DNA of 64,000 nucleotides. Source: Extensimonas perlucida. GTDB taxonomy: Bacteria > Pseudomonadota > Gammaproteobacteria > Burkholderiales > Burkholderiaceae_C. Shown in pieces: positions 1 to 8,058 of the stretch. The notes beneath the pieces were generated by a model. It was not told the origin of the DNA. It worked only from the letters and a program-made list of their open reading frames with translations, and did not search any database. The stretch spans positions 1 to 64,000 of the forward strand of contig NZ_VMYE01000006.1 in the NCBI RefSeq assembly GCF_007655255.1, given 5' to 3'. A program made the translations under genes and the position numbers. Within the stretch, counting starts at the first letter, position 1, and each line of letters starts with the position of its first letter.

Positions 1-7
1 GCGATCA

Positions 8-666
8 TCATGGTGTACGGGCTCCTTTGCTGGCTTGCTCATGTTCCTCAATCAGGGCTTGCAAAACGGCACGAGCCATGAACAGGGGGTAGCGGCGGGA
101 GTCTATACAATCGTCAGGGATGCGACAGGTAAGGATGCGAGGTATTCCATCACCGTTTCGGCATGGGCCTCTCCAGAGATCAGCCTGGTGAATAGGTCCT
201 GCTTGTTGGATCGTAAAACGATTAGCAGTGCGACCAAGATTGGATCGAGATAGTGATTGGGAGGTGTCAGGTCCATTACGACCCGAAGCCGGGTGATACA
301 TCGTTCACGTGCGCGAAGGGAAAGCCCAACGGCGTCTGCCAGCATTGTGAAAAAGTCGACGAAATTCTTCCTGTCGTAGGCGACCTCCGAGCTTTTGCGT
401 TCGGCAAAAACCGGTTCCAGGCCAAAACGCTTGATCAGAGTCTCCGTGTAGCGCTTGGAGTGAGCAGCAGGAATGCCGTACTCCAGATCAATGAATCGGC
501 GCAAATATTCTGGGGCATTGATGGCTGAGCCATAGACAGCCGCCGTGCTCGCCTCTAGCTGCTGCTTGTCGATGGAGAGCACGAAGACGATGTTCGGGAT
601 ATCGAAGAGATGCTTGATTCGCTCAAGCAGTTCGATGGCGAAGGTCGGGCGACAGCGATCCAGTTA
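8..666 (-). pseudogene. KAP-family P-loop NTPase remnant
   Basis: The minus strand encodes a KAP-type Walker B region (LDRCRPTFAIELLERIKHLF, then VLSIDKQQLE) followed by AVYGSAINAPEYLRRFIDLEYGIP, a typical KAP NTPase block. The N-terminal half with Walker A is missing. A TAA codon at 664-666 sits where the acidic residue before LDR should be. The C-terminal part needs a frame change near 130 to continue into the tail that stops at 8-10. KAP NTPases are often linked to phage defence or mobile DNA. This copy is truncated at its 5' side, carries a stop and probably a frameshift, and is unlikely to be functional. Confidence 0.6.
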
Positions 667-802
667 CAGCTGCAACGAATGCTGTTGATCTCAGCTTTCC
701 GCTGCCGCAAGCGTTCCGAGATCGTCTTGAAGGCCGGGGCACCGAGCATACAGACTGAACTCGTTGAGATAGACAGTCATGTTGATCGTTCAGCGCGCAG
801 AA

Positions 803-823
803 AATTGGGGTCAGATTCCAATT
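803..823. repeat. AATTGGGGTCAGATTCC repeat, copy 1
   Basis: A 21-bp inverted-ended motif, AATTGGGGTCAGATTCCAAT plus T, lies between the KAP remnant and rsmE. The same 21 bp occurs in the opposite orientation at 15616-15636 and 15947-15967. Such motifs recur around mobile DNA in betaproteobacteria (general recollection, not checked). Here it marks the boundary between decayed and core DNA. Confidence 0.6.
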
Positions 824-847
824 CTTTTTCTGCCCGCCCCCACCTCG

Positions 848-1681
848 TCAGATCGTCAACACCGCCAGCGCCGCAAGCGGGGCGGTTTCGGCGCGCAGGG
901 TGCGGGGGCCCAGGGTGACGGGCGTCCAGCCTTGCTGCAGCGCGAGTGCTTCTTCGGCGCTGCTCAGGCCGCCTTCGGGGCCGGAAAGCAGCAGCACGGG
1001 CGCGGCGCTGCCGTCTTGGCCTTCTACAATTCCAGCTGCGGCTGCGGCGCGCAGCGCGGTGCTATGCGGCTGCAGCGATAGCAGCAGGCGCTGCGGTGCG
1101 GCAATGACCGGTGCGTCGGATGGTGCAGCGGGCAGCCCAGTGGATGGCGCAAGTGCCTGGCCTGCGCCCTGCGCGCGCAGCCAGTCGGTCAGGGTCTGCA
1201 CGGGGTGTACGCGCGGCACGCGGTTGCGGCCGCATTGTTCGCAGGCGGCCACGGCGATGGCCTGCCAGTGCGCGCGTTTTTTGTCGGCGCGCTCGCCCGC
1301 CAGGCGCAGCACGCTGCGTTCGGCCAGCAGCGGCGTGAGGCTCGCAGCGCCGAGTTCGGTGGCTTTTTCGACCAGCCAGTCCATGCGCTCGTTGGCCATG
1401 ATGGCGACGGCCAGGTGCACGGCGCGCGCGGCTTCGCGTTCGACGGCGTGCCGGCGCTGCACACGCACGCGCACCGCGGCGCGGCCCATGTGCACGATGG
1501 TGGCGTCGAATTCGCCCGCGAGCGCCGCGGCGTCCACGCCCACGTCTTCGAGCCCGCCGTGAAACAGCGTGATGCCATCGCCCGGCTGCAGGCGCAGCAC
1601 CTGTACGTGGCGCGCGGCGCCTGCGGGCAGGTCGATGTCGCTGCCAACCTGCAGCGCGAGAGGGCAGTAAAAACGTGGCAT
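848..1681 (-). CDS. rsmE: 16S rRNA (uracil-1498-N3)-methyltransferase RsmE
   Basis: SPOUT-class methyltransferase that modifies U1498 of 16S rRNA in the 30S subunit. The 277-residue product starts MPRFYCPLAL and has an N-terminal PUA-like part. Its C-terminal trefoil-knot SAM site is visible as LLLSGPEGGLSSAEEALAL and then GPRTLRAETAPLAAL, both diagnostic. Length fits the family, with small low-complexity insertions around residues 160-200. The ATG at 1681 is chosen because the family begins MPRFY; the reading frame extends to 1756, but that extension runs through a repeat. It lies about 58 bp downstream of amgK on the same strand. Confidence 0.93.
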   Translation of the reverse strand: MPRFYCPLALQVGSDIDLPAGAARHVQVLRLQPGDGITLFHGGLEDVGVDAAALAGEFDATIVHMGRAAVRVRVQRRHAVEREAARAVHLAVAIMANERMDWLVEKATELGAASLTPLLAERSVLRLAGERADKKRAHWQAIAVAACEQCGRNRVPRVHPVQTLTDWLRAQGAGQALAPSTGLPAAPSDAPVIAAPQRLLLSLQPHSTALRAAAAAGIVEGQDGSAAPVLLLSGPEGGLSSAEEALALQQGWTPVTLGPRTLRAETAPLAALAVLTI

Positions 1682-1738
1682 AGCTTTTATAACGATAGCT
1701 GCTGGCGCTTGCTGTATGCGCCTTAGAGGCCTATTTGG
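1682..1738. repeat. short ~50-bp dispersed repeat (family R2)
   Basis: This copy fills the gap between the amgK stop and the rsmE start. In the amgK direction it reads GAGCCAAATAGGCCTCTAAG, then GCGC, AAGCGCCAGCAGCTATC and an A/T-rich end. It shares the GCCAAAATnGGC...AGCGCTTG...AAGCAGCTATCAA pattern with copies at 7938, 14416, 30838, 45201, 49146, 54390 and 61369. The partly palindromic core (AGCGCTTG...AAGCGC) could form a small hairpin in the transcript. Confidence 0.7.
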
Positions 1739-1739
1739 C

Positions 1740-2909
1740 TCATGAAACCCGGCCAAAGGCCCAGCCGCTTTGTTCCTGCACCCCTTCGATCTGGTCGATC
1801 AGGTGCAAGAGCGGCGCGAGCTCGCGGTAGCGGCTCGCGGTGGCGCGGATGTAGGCGATGAAGCGCGGCGCGTCTGCGAGGTACTTGGGCTTGCCGTCGC
1901 GCAGCGTGAGGCGCGCAAAAATGCCCGCGACCTTGAGGTGGCGCTGCAGGCCCATCCACTCCACGCTGCGGTAAAACTCGCCGAAGTCCACGCCCCAGCC
2001 CGAGGCGCTGGCCGCGCCCAGCAGGCCCGCGCGGCGCGCCTTTTCCCAGTAGCGCACGGTGATGTCGATGACGAATTCCTCGTCCCAGCTGATGAAGGCG
2101 TCGCGCAGCAGGCTCGCGATGTCGTAGGTGATGGGGCCGTACACCGCATCCTGGAAGTCGAGCACGCCCAGCGGCATGTCGGCCTGCGTGGGCAGCATCA
2201 GGTTGCGCGGCATGAAGTCGCGGTGCACGAACACGCTGGGCGCGGCGAGGTTGTGCGCGACGATGGCGTCGAAGGCGCGCGCGAGGGTGTTTTGCTGCGC
2301 GTCGTCCAGTTCGATGCCGCGGTGCCGGGCCACGTACCAGTCGGGAAACAGGGCAAGTTCGCGGCGCAGCAGGGCCTCGTCGTAGGGGGGCAGCACGCCG
2401 GGGCGCGAGGCTTTTTGCCACTCGATCAGCGCGTCCACGGCCTGCAAATACCAAGCCTGCGCGGCCGCGGGCGCAGCTGGATCGAGCGCCTCGATGAGCG
2501 TGTGCGCGCCCAGGTCGCTCAGCAGCATGAAGCCACCGGCTTCGTCCCAGGCGAGGACTTGCGGCACGCGCAGGCCGGCCGCGGCCATCAGCGCTTGCAC
2601 GCGCACGAAGGGGCGGCAGTCTTCGAGCTCTGGCGGCGCGTCCATGACGATGCAGCTGCCGCCCGCGGCAAGGTCTATGCGCAGATAGCGCCGGAAGCTC
2701 GCGTCCGCCGAGGCCGGGCGCAGGCTTTGGGCCACCAGGCCATGCGCAGCGGCGAGCGGCGCAAGCCAGGCTTCGAAGGCCGCCCGCCGCGCCGCGCTGG
2801 GCCAGGTGATGGTACTGGGGGCAGCGGCGGGGACGGCGGCGGATGCAGCGGCGGGGCCGGAGTTCGTGGCGCGCTCAGGGGCCAAGGGCGAGGGCTTGGG
2901 ATGGGTCAT
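1740..2909 (-). CDS. amgK: AmgK-like aminoglycoside-phosphotransferase-fold sugar kinase
   Basis: Predicted cytosolic kinase of the APH fold. The Pseudomonas homologue AmgK phosphorylates N-acetylmuramate/N-acetylglucosamine in cell-wall recycling and likewise diverges from lptD-surA. The product is 389 residues. The catalytic loop VHRDFMPRNLML (H-D-N) and the metal-binding GVLDFQDAVYGP are intact. The start at 2909 (MTHPKPS) gives a proline/alanine-rich N-terminal tail of about 45 residues before the kinase domain, so a later start cannot be excluded. The usual partner nucleotidyltransferase murU is not adjacent; rsmE follows instead. Specificity is inferred from synteny. Confidence 0.85.
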   Translation of the reverse strand: MTHPKPSPLAPERATNSGPAAASAAVPAAAPSTITWPSAARRAAFEAWLAPLAAAHGLVAQSLRPASADASFRRYLRIDLAAGGSCIVMDAPPELEDCRPFVRVQALMAAAGLRVPQVLAWDEAGGFMLLSDLGAHTLIEALDPAAPAAAQAWYLQAVDALIEWQKASRPGVLPPYDEALLRRELALFPDWYVARHRGIELDDAQQNTLARAFDAIVAHNLAAPSVFVHRDFMPRNLMLPTQADMPLGVLDFQDAVYGPITYDIASLLRDAFISWDEEFVIDITVRYWEKARRAGLLGAASASGWGVDFGEFYRSVEWMGLQRHLKVAGIFARLTLRDGKPKYLADAPRFIAYIRATASRYRELAPLLHLIDQIEGVQEQSGWAFGRVS

Positions 2910-3038
2910 GGATAATCGGATTCTATTTTCCGCGTGTACGTTTTCTCGTCGCATTTTCTGTCCGTGCTTCGCTGCCAGCCTCCCACCGTGCAGATACCAC
3001 CCACCTTCCGCGCTGCGTCCGCTGCGGCGCAGCAGCCC

Positions 3039-5480
3039 ATGCTTTGCCCCGCGCTGCGTCCGCTGGCTTATGCGCTCGCGCTCGCCGGGTGCGCACTGCC
3101 GCCGGGGGCGTTCGCGCAGCAGGTCGCTGCGCCGCCTGCATCCGCGGCGCCCGCGCCCGCAGGCGCAGACGCTGCCACGGCCCCGGACGGCTGGGGCCGA
3201 CCCCAGCTGCGCACGAGCACGCAGCTGCAGGAAACCCTCCCGCGCGAGGTGCGTCCGCAGCTGCCGCTGTTCGTGCGCGGCGACCGCGTCACGGGCCAGA
3301 CGGACTTGAACGTGGTGGTCGAGGGCAAGGCCGAGCTGCGCCGCGGTGACACCACGATCCGCGCCGACCGCCTCGAATACATCGCGCCCGAAGACCTGGC
3401 CAGGGCACGCGGCCAGGTGCACATCAACCGTGCGGGCAACATCTTCGACGGCACGGCGCTGGACCTGCGCGTGGAGGCGTTCCAGGGCTTTTTCACCGAC
3501 GCGCATTACCGCTTTCTGGCCAACGGCGCCTATGGCGACGCCACGCGCGTGGACTTCATCGACCCTGACCGCTCCGTGGTGCACGACGCCACCTACACCA
3601 CCTGCGAAAAGAACGACAGCGCAAGCTGGACGCCCGACTGGATTTTGCGCGCCAAGACCATACACCTCGACCAGGAGGAGGACGTGGGCGTGGCCGACGG
3701 TGGTGTGCTCGAGTTCAAGGGCGTGCCGGTGCTGCCCATCCCGCACATCAGCTTTCCGCTGTCGGACAAGCGCAAGTCCGGCTTTCTGCCGCCGACCTTC
3801 GGCCTCGACAGCCGCAGCGGCTTCGAATATTCGCAGCCCTACTACTGGAACATCGCGCCCAACCGCGACGCCACCTTCACGGGCACGGTGATGGCGCGGC
3901 GCGGCTTCAACGCGGGCGGTGAGTTTCGTTACCTCGAAAGCAACTACCAGGGCGAGCTCAAGGGCCAATACATGCCTTCGGACAGCCTGCGCGAGCGCGA
4001 TCGCTGGACTTACACCGCCAAGCACGACGGCAGCATAGACGCCGCCGGCGTGGGGAACCTGAACCTGCACCTGAATCTCAACCGCGTGAGCGACAACGAC
4101 TACTGGCGCGACTTCGGTCACGCCTCCTCGCTGGGCACCAATGCGATGCTGGAGCGCCTGCTGCCCAGCGAAATGCGCTTGTCCTGGGCCGCGCGCGACA
4201 TGACGGCGCAGGTGCACACGCTCAAGTGGCAGACCCAGCAGGACATGAATGCACCCATCGTGCCGCCCTACGACCGCATGCCCCAGCTGCAATGGCGCTA
4301 CGCACCCAGCGACTTGCGCCACGGTTTCGAGACCAGCGTCGAAGTCGATACCACGCGCTTTCAGGCCGACCGCTTCCTCACCAACCAGCCCAACGCCGAC
4401 CGCAGCTACCTGCAGGCGCAAGTCAGCCGCCCCTTCCGCTCGCCGGGCAGCTTCGTCACGCCGCGCCTGCAGCTCAACGCCACGCACTACCAATTCGATA
4501 GCCCGCTGCTGAACGGCAGCAAGTCCGCGAGCCGCACCTTGCCGACCTTCAGCCTGGACAGCGGCCTGGTGTTCGAGCGCGACACGCGGCTGCTGGGGCG
4601 CAATTTCGTGCAGACGCTCGAGCCGCGCGCCTTCTACACCTACACGCCCTACCGCGACCAGCACCTGCTGCCCATCTACGACACCGCGGCCAACGACTTC
4701 AACTTCGCCACCATCTACACCGAGAACGCCTACGGCGGCAACGACCGCATCGCCGACAACAACCTGCTGACCCTGGGCGTGACCACGCGCTTTCTCGACC
4801 CCGACACCGGCGCCGACTCCCTGCGCCTGGGCATCGCGCAGCGCCTGCGCTTCAAGGACCAGAACGTCACCCTGCCCGGCGAAGCGCCCATGACCGACCG
4901 CGTCTCCGACGTGCTGCTGGGCGCGGGCCTGAACTGGACGCCGCAATGGGGCTTCGACTCCGTCGTGCAATACAACCCGCACACCGGGCGCTCGGTGCGC
5001 TCCACCGTGAGCGCCAACTACACGCCCGGCAACTACCGCACCATCAGTGCCGCGTACCGCCTGCAGCGCGGCACCAGCGAGCAGATCGACCTGGGCTGGC
5101 AATGGCCCTTGAGCTCCAGCCCCGGCAGCGCGGATGCCGGTGGCCGCAAAGACGCCAAGGCAGCGCGCACCGGCAGTGGGCGCTGGTACACCGTGGGGCG
5201 GCTGGACTACAGCATGCGCGACAAAAAGCTCGTGGACATGGTGGTGGGCTTCGAATACAACGGCTGCTGCTGGGTGGGCCGCGTGGTCGTCGACAGGCTG
5301 CAAAGCAGCTTGATCACCGCCAACACGCGATTGCTGTTCCAGATCGAATTTGTCGGTTTTTCGCGCCTGAGCCTGGGGCAGGACCCGCTCGCAGCGCTCA
5401 AGCAAAACGTGCCACGCTACCAACCCTTGCACGATCCGGCGGCGCGCGCCCTGCCCAGCCGCTTCAGCAACTACGATTGA
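3039..5480 (+). CDS. lptD: LPS-assembly outer-membrane protein LptD
   Basis: Inserts lipopolysaccharide into the outer leaflet of the outer membrane together with LptE. From the ATG at 3039 there is a signal peptide (MLCPALRPLAYALALAGC...AFAQQ), an OstA/LptA-like periplasmic domain (about residues 75-200: DLNVVVEGKAELRRGDTTIRAD) and a long C-terminal beta-barrel. The adjacent Cys pair in EYNGCCWVG near the C-terminus and the Cys of TYTTCEKND are present. No Cys lies between the signal peptide and TTCE, so the fourth disulfide cysteine of E. coli LptD has no visible counterpart. It starts about 130 bp from the divergent amgK and precedes surA by 9 bp. Confidence 0.95.
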   Translation: MLCPALRPLAYALALAGCALPPGAFAQQVAAPPASAAPAPAGADAATAPDGWGRPQLRTSTQLQETLPREVRPQLPLFVRGDRVTGQTDLNVVVEGKAELRRGDTTIRADRLEYIAPEDLARARGQVHINRAGNIFDGTALDLRVEAFQGFFTDAHYRFLANGAYGDATRVDFIDPDRSVVHDATYTTCEKNDSASWTPDWILRAKTIHLDQEEDVGVADGGVLEFKGVPVLPIPHISFPLSDKRKSGFLPPTFGLDSRSGFEYSQPYYWNIAPNRDATFTGTVMARRGFNAGGEFRYLESNYQGELKGQYMPSDSLRERDRWTYTAKHDGSIDAAGVGNLNLHLNLNRVSDNDYWRDFGHASSLGTNAMLERLLPSEMRLSWAARDMTAQVHTLKWQTQQDMNAPIVPPYDRMPQLQWRYAPSDLRHGFETSVEVDTTRFQADRFLTNQPNADRSYLQAQVSRPFRSPGSFVTPRLQLNATHYQFDSPLLNGSKSASRTLPTFSLDSGLVFERDTRLLGRNFVQTLEPRAFYTYTPYRDQHLLPIYDTAANDFNFATIYTENAYGGNDRIADNNLLTLGVTTRFLDPDTGADSLRLGIAQRLRFKDQNVTLPGEAPMTDRVSDVLLGAGLNWTPQWGFDSVVQYNPHTGRSVRSTVSANYTPGNYRTISAAYRLQRGTSEQIDLGWQWPLSSSPGSADAGGRKDAKAARTGSGRWYTVGRLDYSMRDKKLVDMVVGFEYNGCCWVGRVVVDRLQSSLITANTRLLFQIEFVGFSRLSLGQDPLAALKQNVPRYQPLHDPAARALPSRFSNYD

Positions 5481-5489
5481 CCCGCCACC

Positions 5490-6896
5490 ATGAACCATCG
5501 TCTTCTTGCCCTGGGCCTAGCGTGCCTGGGTTTCTGTGCGCTGCAAAGTGCCGCTGCGCAAGGTCTGCGCCCTGCGGCAGGTGCGGCAGGCTCGGCCAGG
5601 GGCCTCGCGCGTCCCGCACCGCAAACGCCGGCGCTGCCCGGCCCGTCCGAGGGCAGCGGGCTGACGCAGCAGCAGGCCGATTACATCGTCGCGCTGGTCA
5701 ACTCCGAACCCATCACCAACAACGAGGTGCGCATGCGCATGGCGCGCATCGAGCGGCAGATCGCCCAGCAAGGCGGCGCCGCGCCCCCGCGCGAGGTGCT
5801 CGCACGTGAGGTGCTCGAGCAGCTCATCCTCGAAAAAGCGCAGTTGCAGGAAGCCAAGGACACCGGCATCCGCGTGGACGACTACGCCGTCGATCAGGCC
5901 GAGCAAAGCGTCGCGCGGCAAAACCAGCTCAGCGTCGAGGCGTTCTACCGCCGCCTGGCCGAACAGGGCATCAGCCGCAAGAGCTTTCGCGAAGAGTTGC
6001 GCAACCAGCTGCTCCTGCAGCGCCTGCGTGACCGCGAAGTGCAGTCGCGCGTGCGCGTGACCGACCTCGACGTTGACCAATACCTGCGCGAGCAACGCTC
6101 CGAGGCCGCCGCGGCCAAGGCAGAAGTCAACCTCGCGCACTTCTTCGTGCCCGTGCCCGAAAACGCCAGCCCCGCCGAAGTCGCCCAGCGCCAGGCGCGC
6201 GCGCAGGCCGCGGCCGACAAGCTGCGCGCGGGCGAGGACTTCGCCGCCGTGGCGCGCGCGCTCGCCGACGCGTCGCTGGGCATCAGTGGCGGCGCCATGG
6301 GGCTGCGCCCGCTCGAGCGCTACCCCGAGCTGTTCGCGAACGCCGTTGCCTCGCTGCCCGTGGGCGCGATCGCCGGCCCGCTGCGCTCGGGCGCGGGCTT
6401 TCACGTCTTGAAGGTCGTGGAGCGCAGCAACGCCGGCATTCCCGCCGTCATCACGCAAAGCCACGCGCGCCACATCCTGCTGCGCACCAGCCCGCAGCTC
6501 AGCGAAACCGCCGCGGCCGCGCGCCTGGCCGAGTTGCGCCGGCGCGTGCTCACGGGCACGGCCGACTTTGCCGACCTCGCGCGCGAGTATTCGCAAGACG
6601 GCAGCGCCAAGCAAGGCGGCGACCTGGGCTGGGTCAACCCCGGCCGCTTCGTGCCCGAGTTCGAGGAAGCCATGAACGCCCTGCAGCCCGGCGAAATCAG
6701 CGAGCCCGTGGTCACGCGCTTTGGCGTGCACCTGATCCAGCTGCTCGAACGCCGCGAAGTCAAGCCCAGCCAGCGCGAGCTGCGCGACATGGCGCGCGAC
6801 ACCGTGCGCGAGCAAAAAACCGAGCAGGCCTACACCACCTGGCTACAGGAGCTGCGCGGCCGCGCCTACATCGAATACCGCGACCCGCCGCTGTGA
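5490..6896 (+). CDS. surA: periplasmic chaperone/peptidyl-prolyl isomerase SurA
   Basis: Periplasmic chaperone for outer-membrane proteins; LptD is a known client and is encoded immediately upstream. The 468-residue product has a signal peptide ([20 protein letters not shown]), a SurA N-terminal domain ([21 protein letters not shown]) and two parvulin domains. The second is clear from [14 protein letters not shown] and [20 protein letters not shown]. Its stop overlaps the GTG start of rsmA in GTGA, which indicates translational coupling. Confidence 0.95.
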   Translation: MNHRLLALGLACLGFCALQSAAAQGLRPAAGAAGSARGLARPAPQTPALPGPSEGSGLTQQQADYIVALVNSEPITNNEVRMRMARIERQIAQQGGAAPPREVLAREVLEQLILEKAQLQEAKDTGIRVDDYAVDQAEQSVARQNQLSVEAFYRRLAEQGISRKSFREELRNQLLLQRLRDREVQSRVRVTDLDVDQYLREQRSEAAAAKAEVNLAHFFVPVPENASPAEVAQRQARAQAAADKLRAGEDFAAVARALADASLGISGGAMGLRPLERYPELFANAVASLPVGAIAGPLRSGAGFHVLKVVERSNAGIPAVITQSHARHILLRTSPQLSETAAAARLAELRRRVLTGTADFADLAREYSQDGSAKQGGDLGWVNPGRFVPEFEEAMNALQPGEISEPVVTRFGVHLIQLLERREVKPSQRELRDMARDTVREQKTEQAYTTWLQELRGRAYIEYRDPPL

Positions 6897-7696
6897 CGCA
6901 GCACCGGGAACACCGCGCGCGCAAGCGCTTCGGCCAGCACTTCCTGGCCGACAGCGCCATCATCGACGCCATCGTGCGCGCCATCGCGCCGCAGCCGGGG
7001 CAGGCCATGATAGAAATCGGCCCCGGCCTTGCGGCGCTGACGCAGCCGCTGGTGGAACGATTGGGCTGCCTCGCCGTGATCGAACTCGACCGCGACCTGG
7101 CCGCGCGCCTGCGCCAGCACCCCCAGCTCGAAGTAATCGAAGCCGACGTGCTCAAGGTCGATTTCACCGCGCTGGCCGCCACCTTGAGCGGTGCCGACGA
7201 TGCGGCCCCGGCGCGCAAACTGCGCGTCGTGGGCAACCTGCCCTACAACATCTCCACGCCCATCCTGTTCCACCTGCTCGAACATGTCGCCGTGATCGCA
7301 GACCAGCACTTCATGCTGCAAAAAGAGGTGGTGCAGCGCATGGTGGCGCAGCCCGCCACGGCCGACTACGGGCGCCTGTCGGTGATGCTGCAGTGGCGCT
7401 ACGCGATGGAAGACGTGCTGCACGTGCCGCCCGAGAGCTTCGAGCCGCCGCCGCGCGTGGACAGCGCCGTGGTGCGCATGCTGCCGCTCGCGGCGCCGCC
7501 CGAGGTGCCGCCGGCGCTGCTCGCCGAACTCGTGCAGGTGGCTTTCAGCCAGCGCCGCAAGCTGCTGCGCCACACGCTGGGGCGCTGGCTAGAGGCGCGC
7601 GCCTATGCAGGCCACTTCGACACCCAGCGCCGCGCCGAGGAAGTCCCGGTTTCCGAATACGTGGCGCTGGCGGGTGCATTGCAAGGCCACCACTGA
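6893..7696 (+). CDS. rsmA: 16S rRNA (A1518/A1519) dimethyltransferase RsmA (KsgA)
   Basis: Dimethylates two adjacent adenines in helix 45 of 16S rRNA. It begins with the family signature [11 protein letters not shown]. The SAM motif I is [14 protein letters not shown], the acidic motif II is [13 protein letters not shown], and the catalytic motif IV is NLPYNIST. The C-terminal [14 protein letters not shown] is also typical. The product is 267 residues. The GTG at 6893 overlaps the surA TGA and fits the conserved N-terminus. The lptD-surA-rsmA order matches that of other proteobacteria, without an intervening pdxA here. Confidence 0.95.
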   Translation: MTQHREHRARKRFGQHFLADSAIIDAIVRAIAPQPGQAMIEIGPGLAALTQPLVERLGCLAVIELDRDLAARLRQHPQLEVIEADVLKVDFTALAATLSGADDAAPARKLRVVGNLPYNISTPILFHLLEHVAVIADQHFMLQKEVVQRMVAQPATADYGRLSVMLQWRYAMEDVLHVPPESFEPPPRVDSAVVRMLPLAAPPEVPPALLAELVQVAFSQRRKLLRHTLGRWLEARAYAGHFDTQRRAEEVPVSEYVALAGALQGHH

Positions 7697-7768
7697 CGCA
7701 AAAATTCAGGAATGCGACAGGTAGGCGCCACGCACAAAAAGCGCCGCGCCCATCCGCCCTGCGTCGTA

Positions 7769-7937
7769 CTAGGAGCCTGTCGGACTTTGGGCGTCGAAAG
7801 CGAGAATGCGCCCCAGCGAGACCAGTTTTTGCCGGACTCGCCGCCCCATAGTGGTGCTATGGGGCAAGAAGACGGTAAAAAATGGGCCGCTGCGGCGCAT
7901 TCGCAGCCGACGATTCCACAGTCCGACAGGCTCCTAG
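7769..7937. repeat. 169-bp palindromic element, copy 1 (intergenic)
   Basis: The element runs from CTAGGAGCCTGTCGGACTTT to the matching inverted end finishing GACAGGCTCCTAG. The two arms of about 80 bp are imperfect reverse complements of each other and meet at a central hairpin, GCCCCATAG-TGGTG-CTATGGGGC. It lies between rsmA and the convergent chemoreceptor gene. Its reading frames are open but no start or ribosome-binding site suggests an independent gene. Forward orientation is defined here as the arm containing GGGCGTCGAAAGCGAG lying leftmost. Confidence 0.93.
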
Positions 7938-7995
7938 GTTTTCGATAGCTACTCGCGCTTGCTGCACCTTGGCTTAGGCCGGTTTTGGCATAAAA
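7938..7995. repeat. R2 dispersed repeat next to palindromic element
   Basis: The sequence reads ATAGCTACTCGCGCTTGCTG, then CACCTTGGCTTAGGCC and GGTTTTGGCAT, followed by an A-run. It is an R2-family copy directly abutting the 169-bp element. The two repeats fill most of the 362-bp gap between rsmA and the chemoreceptor gene; nothing else is recognisable in that gap. Confidence 0.6.
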
Positions 7996-8058
7996 AAACA
8001 AAGCCCGCATGGGCACGTGCGTCAAGGCCGCAAGGCACAAGCCCGGCGACTTTGCGGC

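Noticed and set aside
1740-5498. A 1,252-codon minus-strand frame spanning amgK and antisense to lptD
   Set aside because: Only the part from 2909 downward shows a protein family (AmgK). The rest is low-complexity antisense of lptD, a common artefact in high-GC DNA.
7712-7948. Palindromic element copies as independent small genes
   Set aside because: Frames open through the elements lack ribosome-binding sites and conserved starts. Their openness is explained by the element's coding bias.
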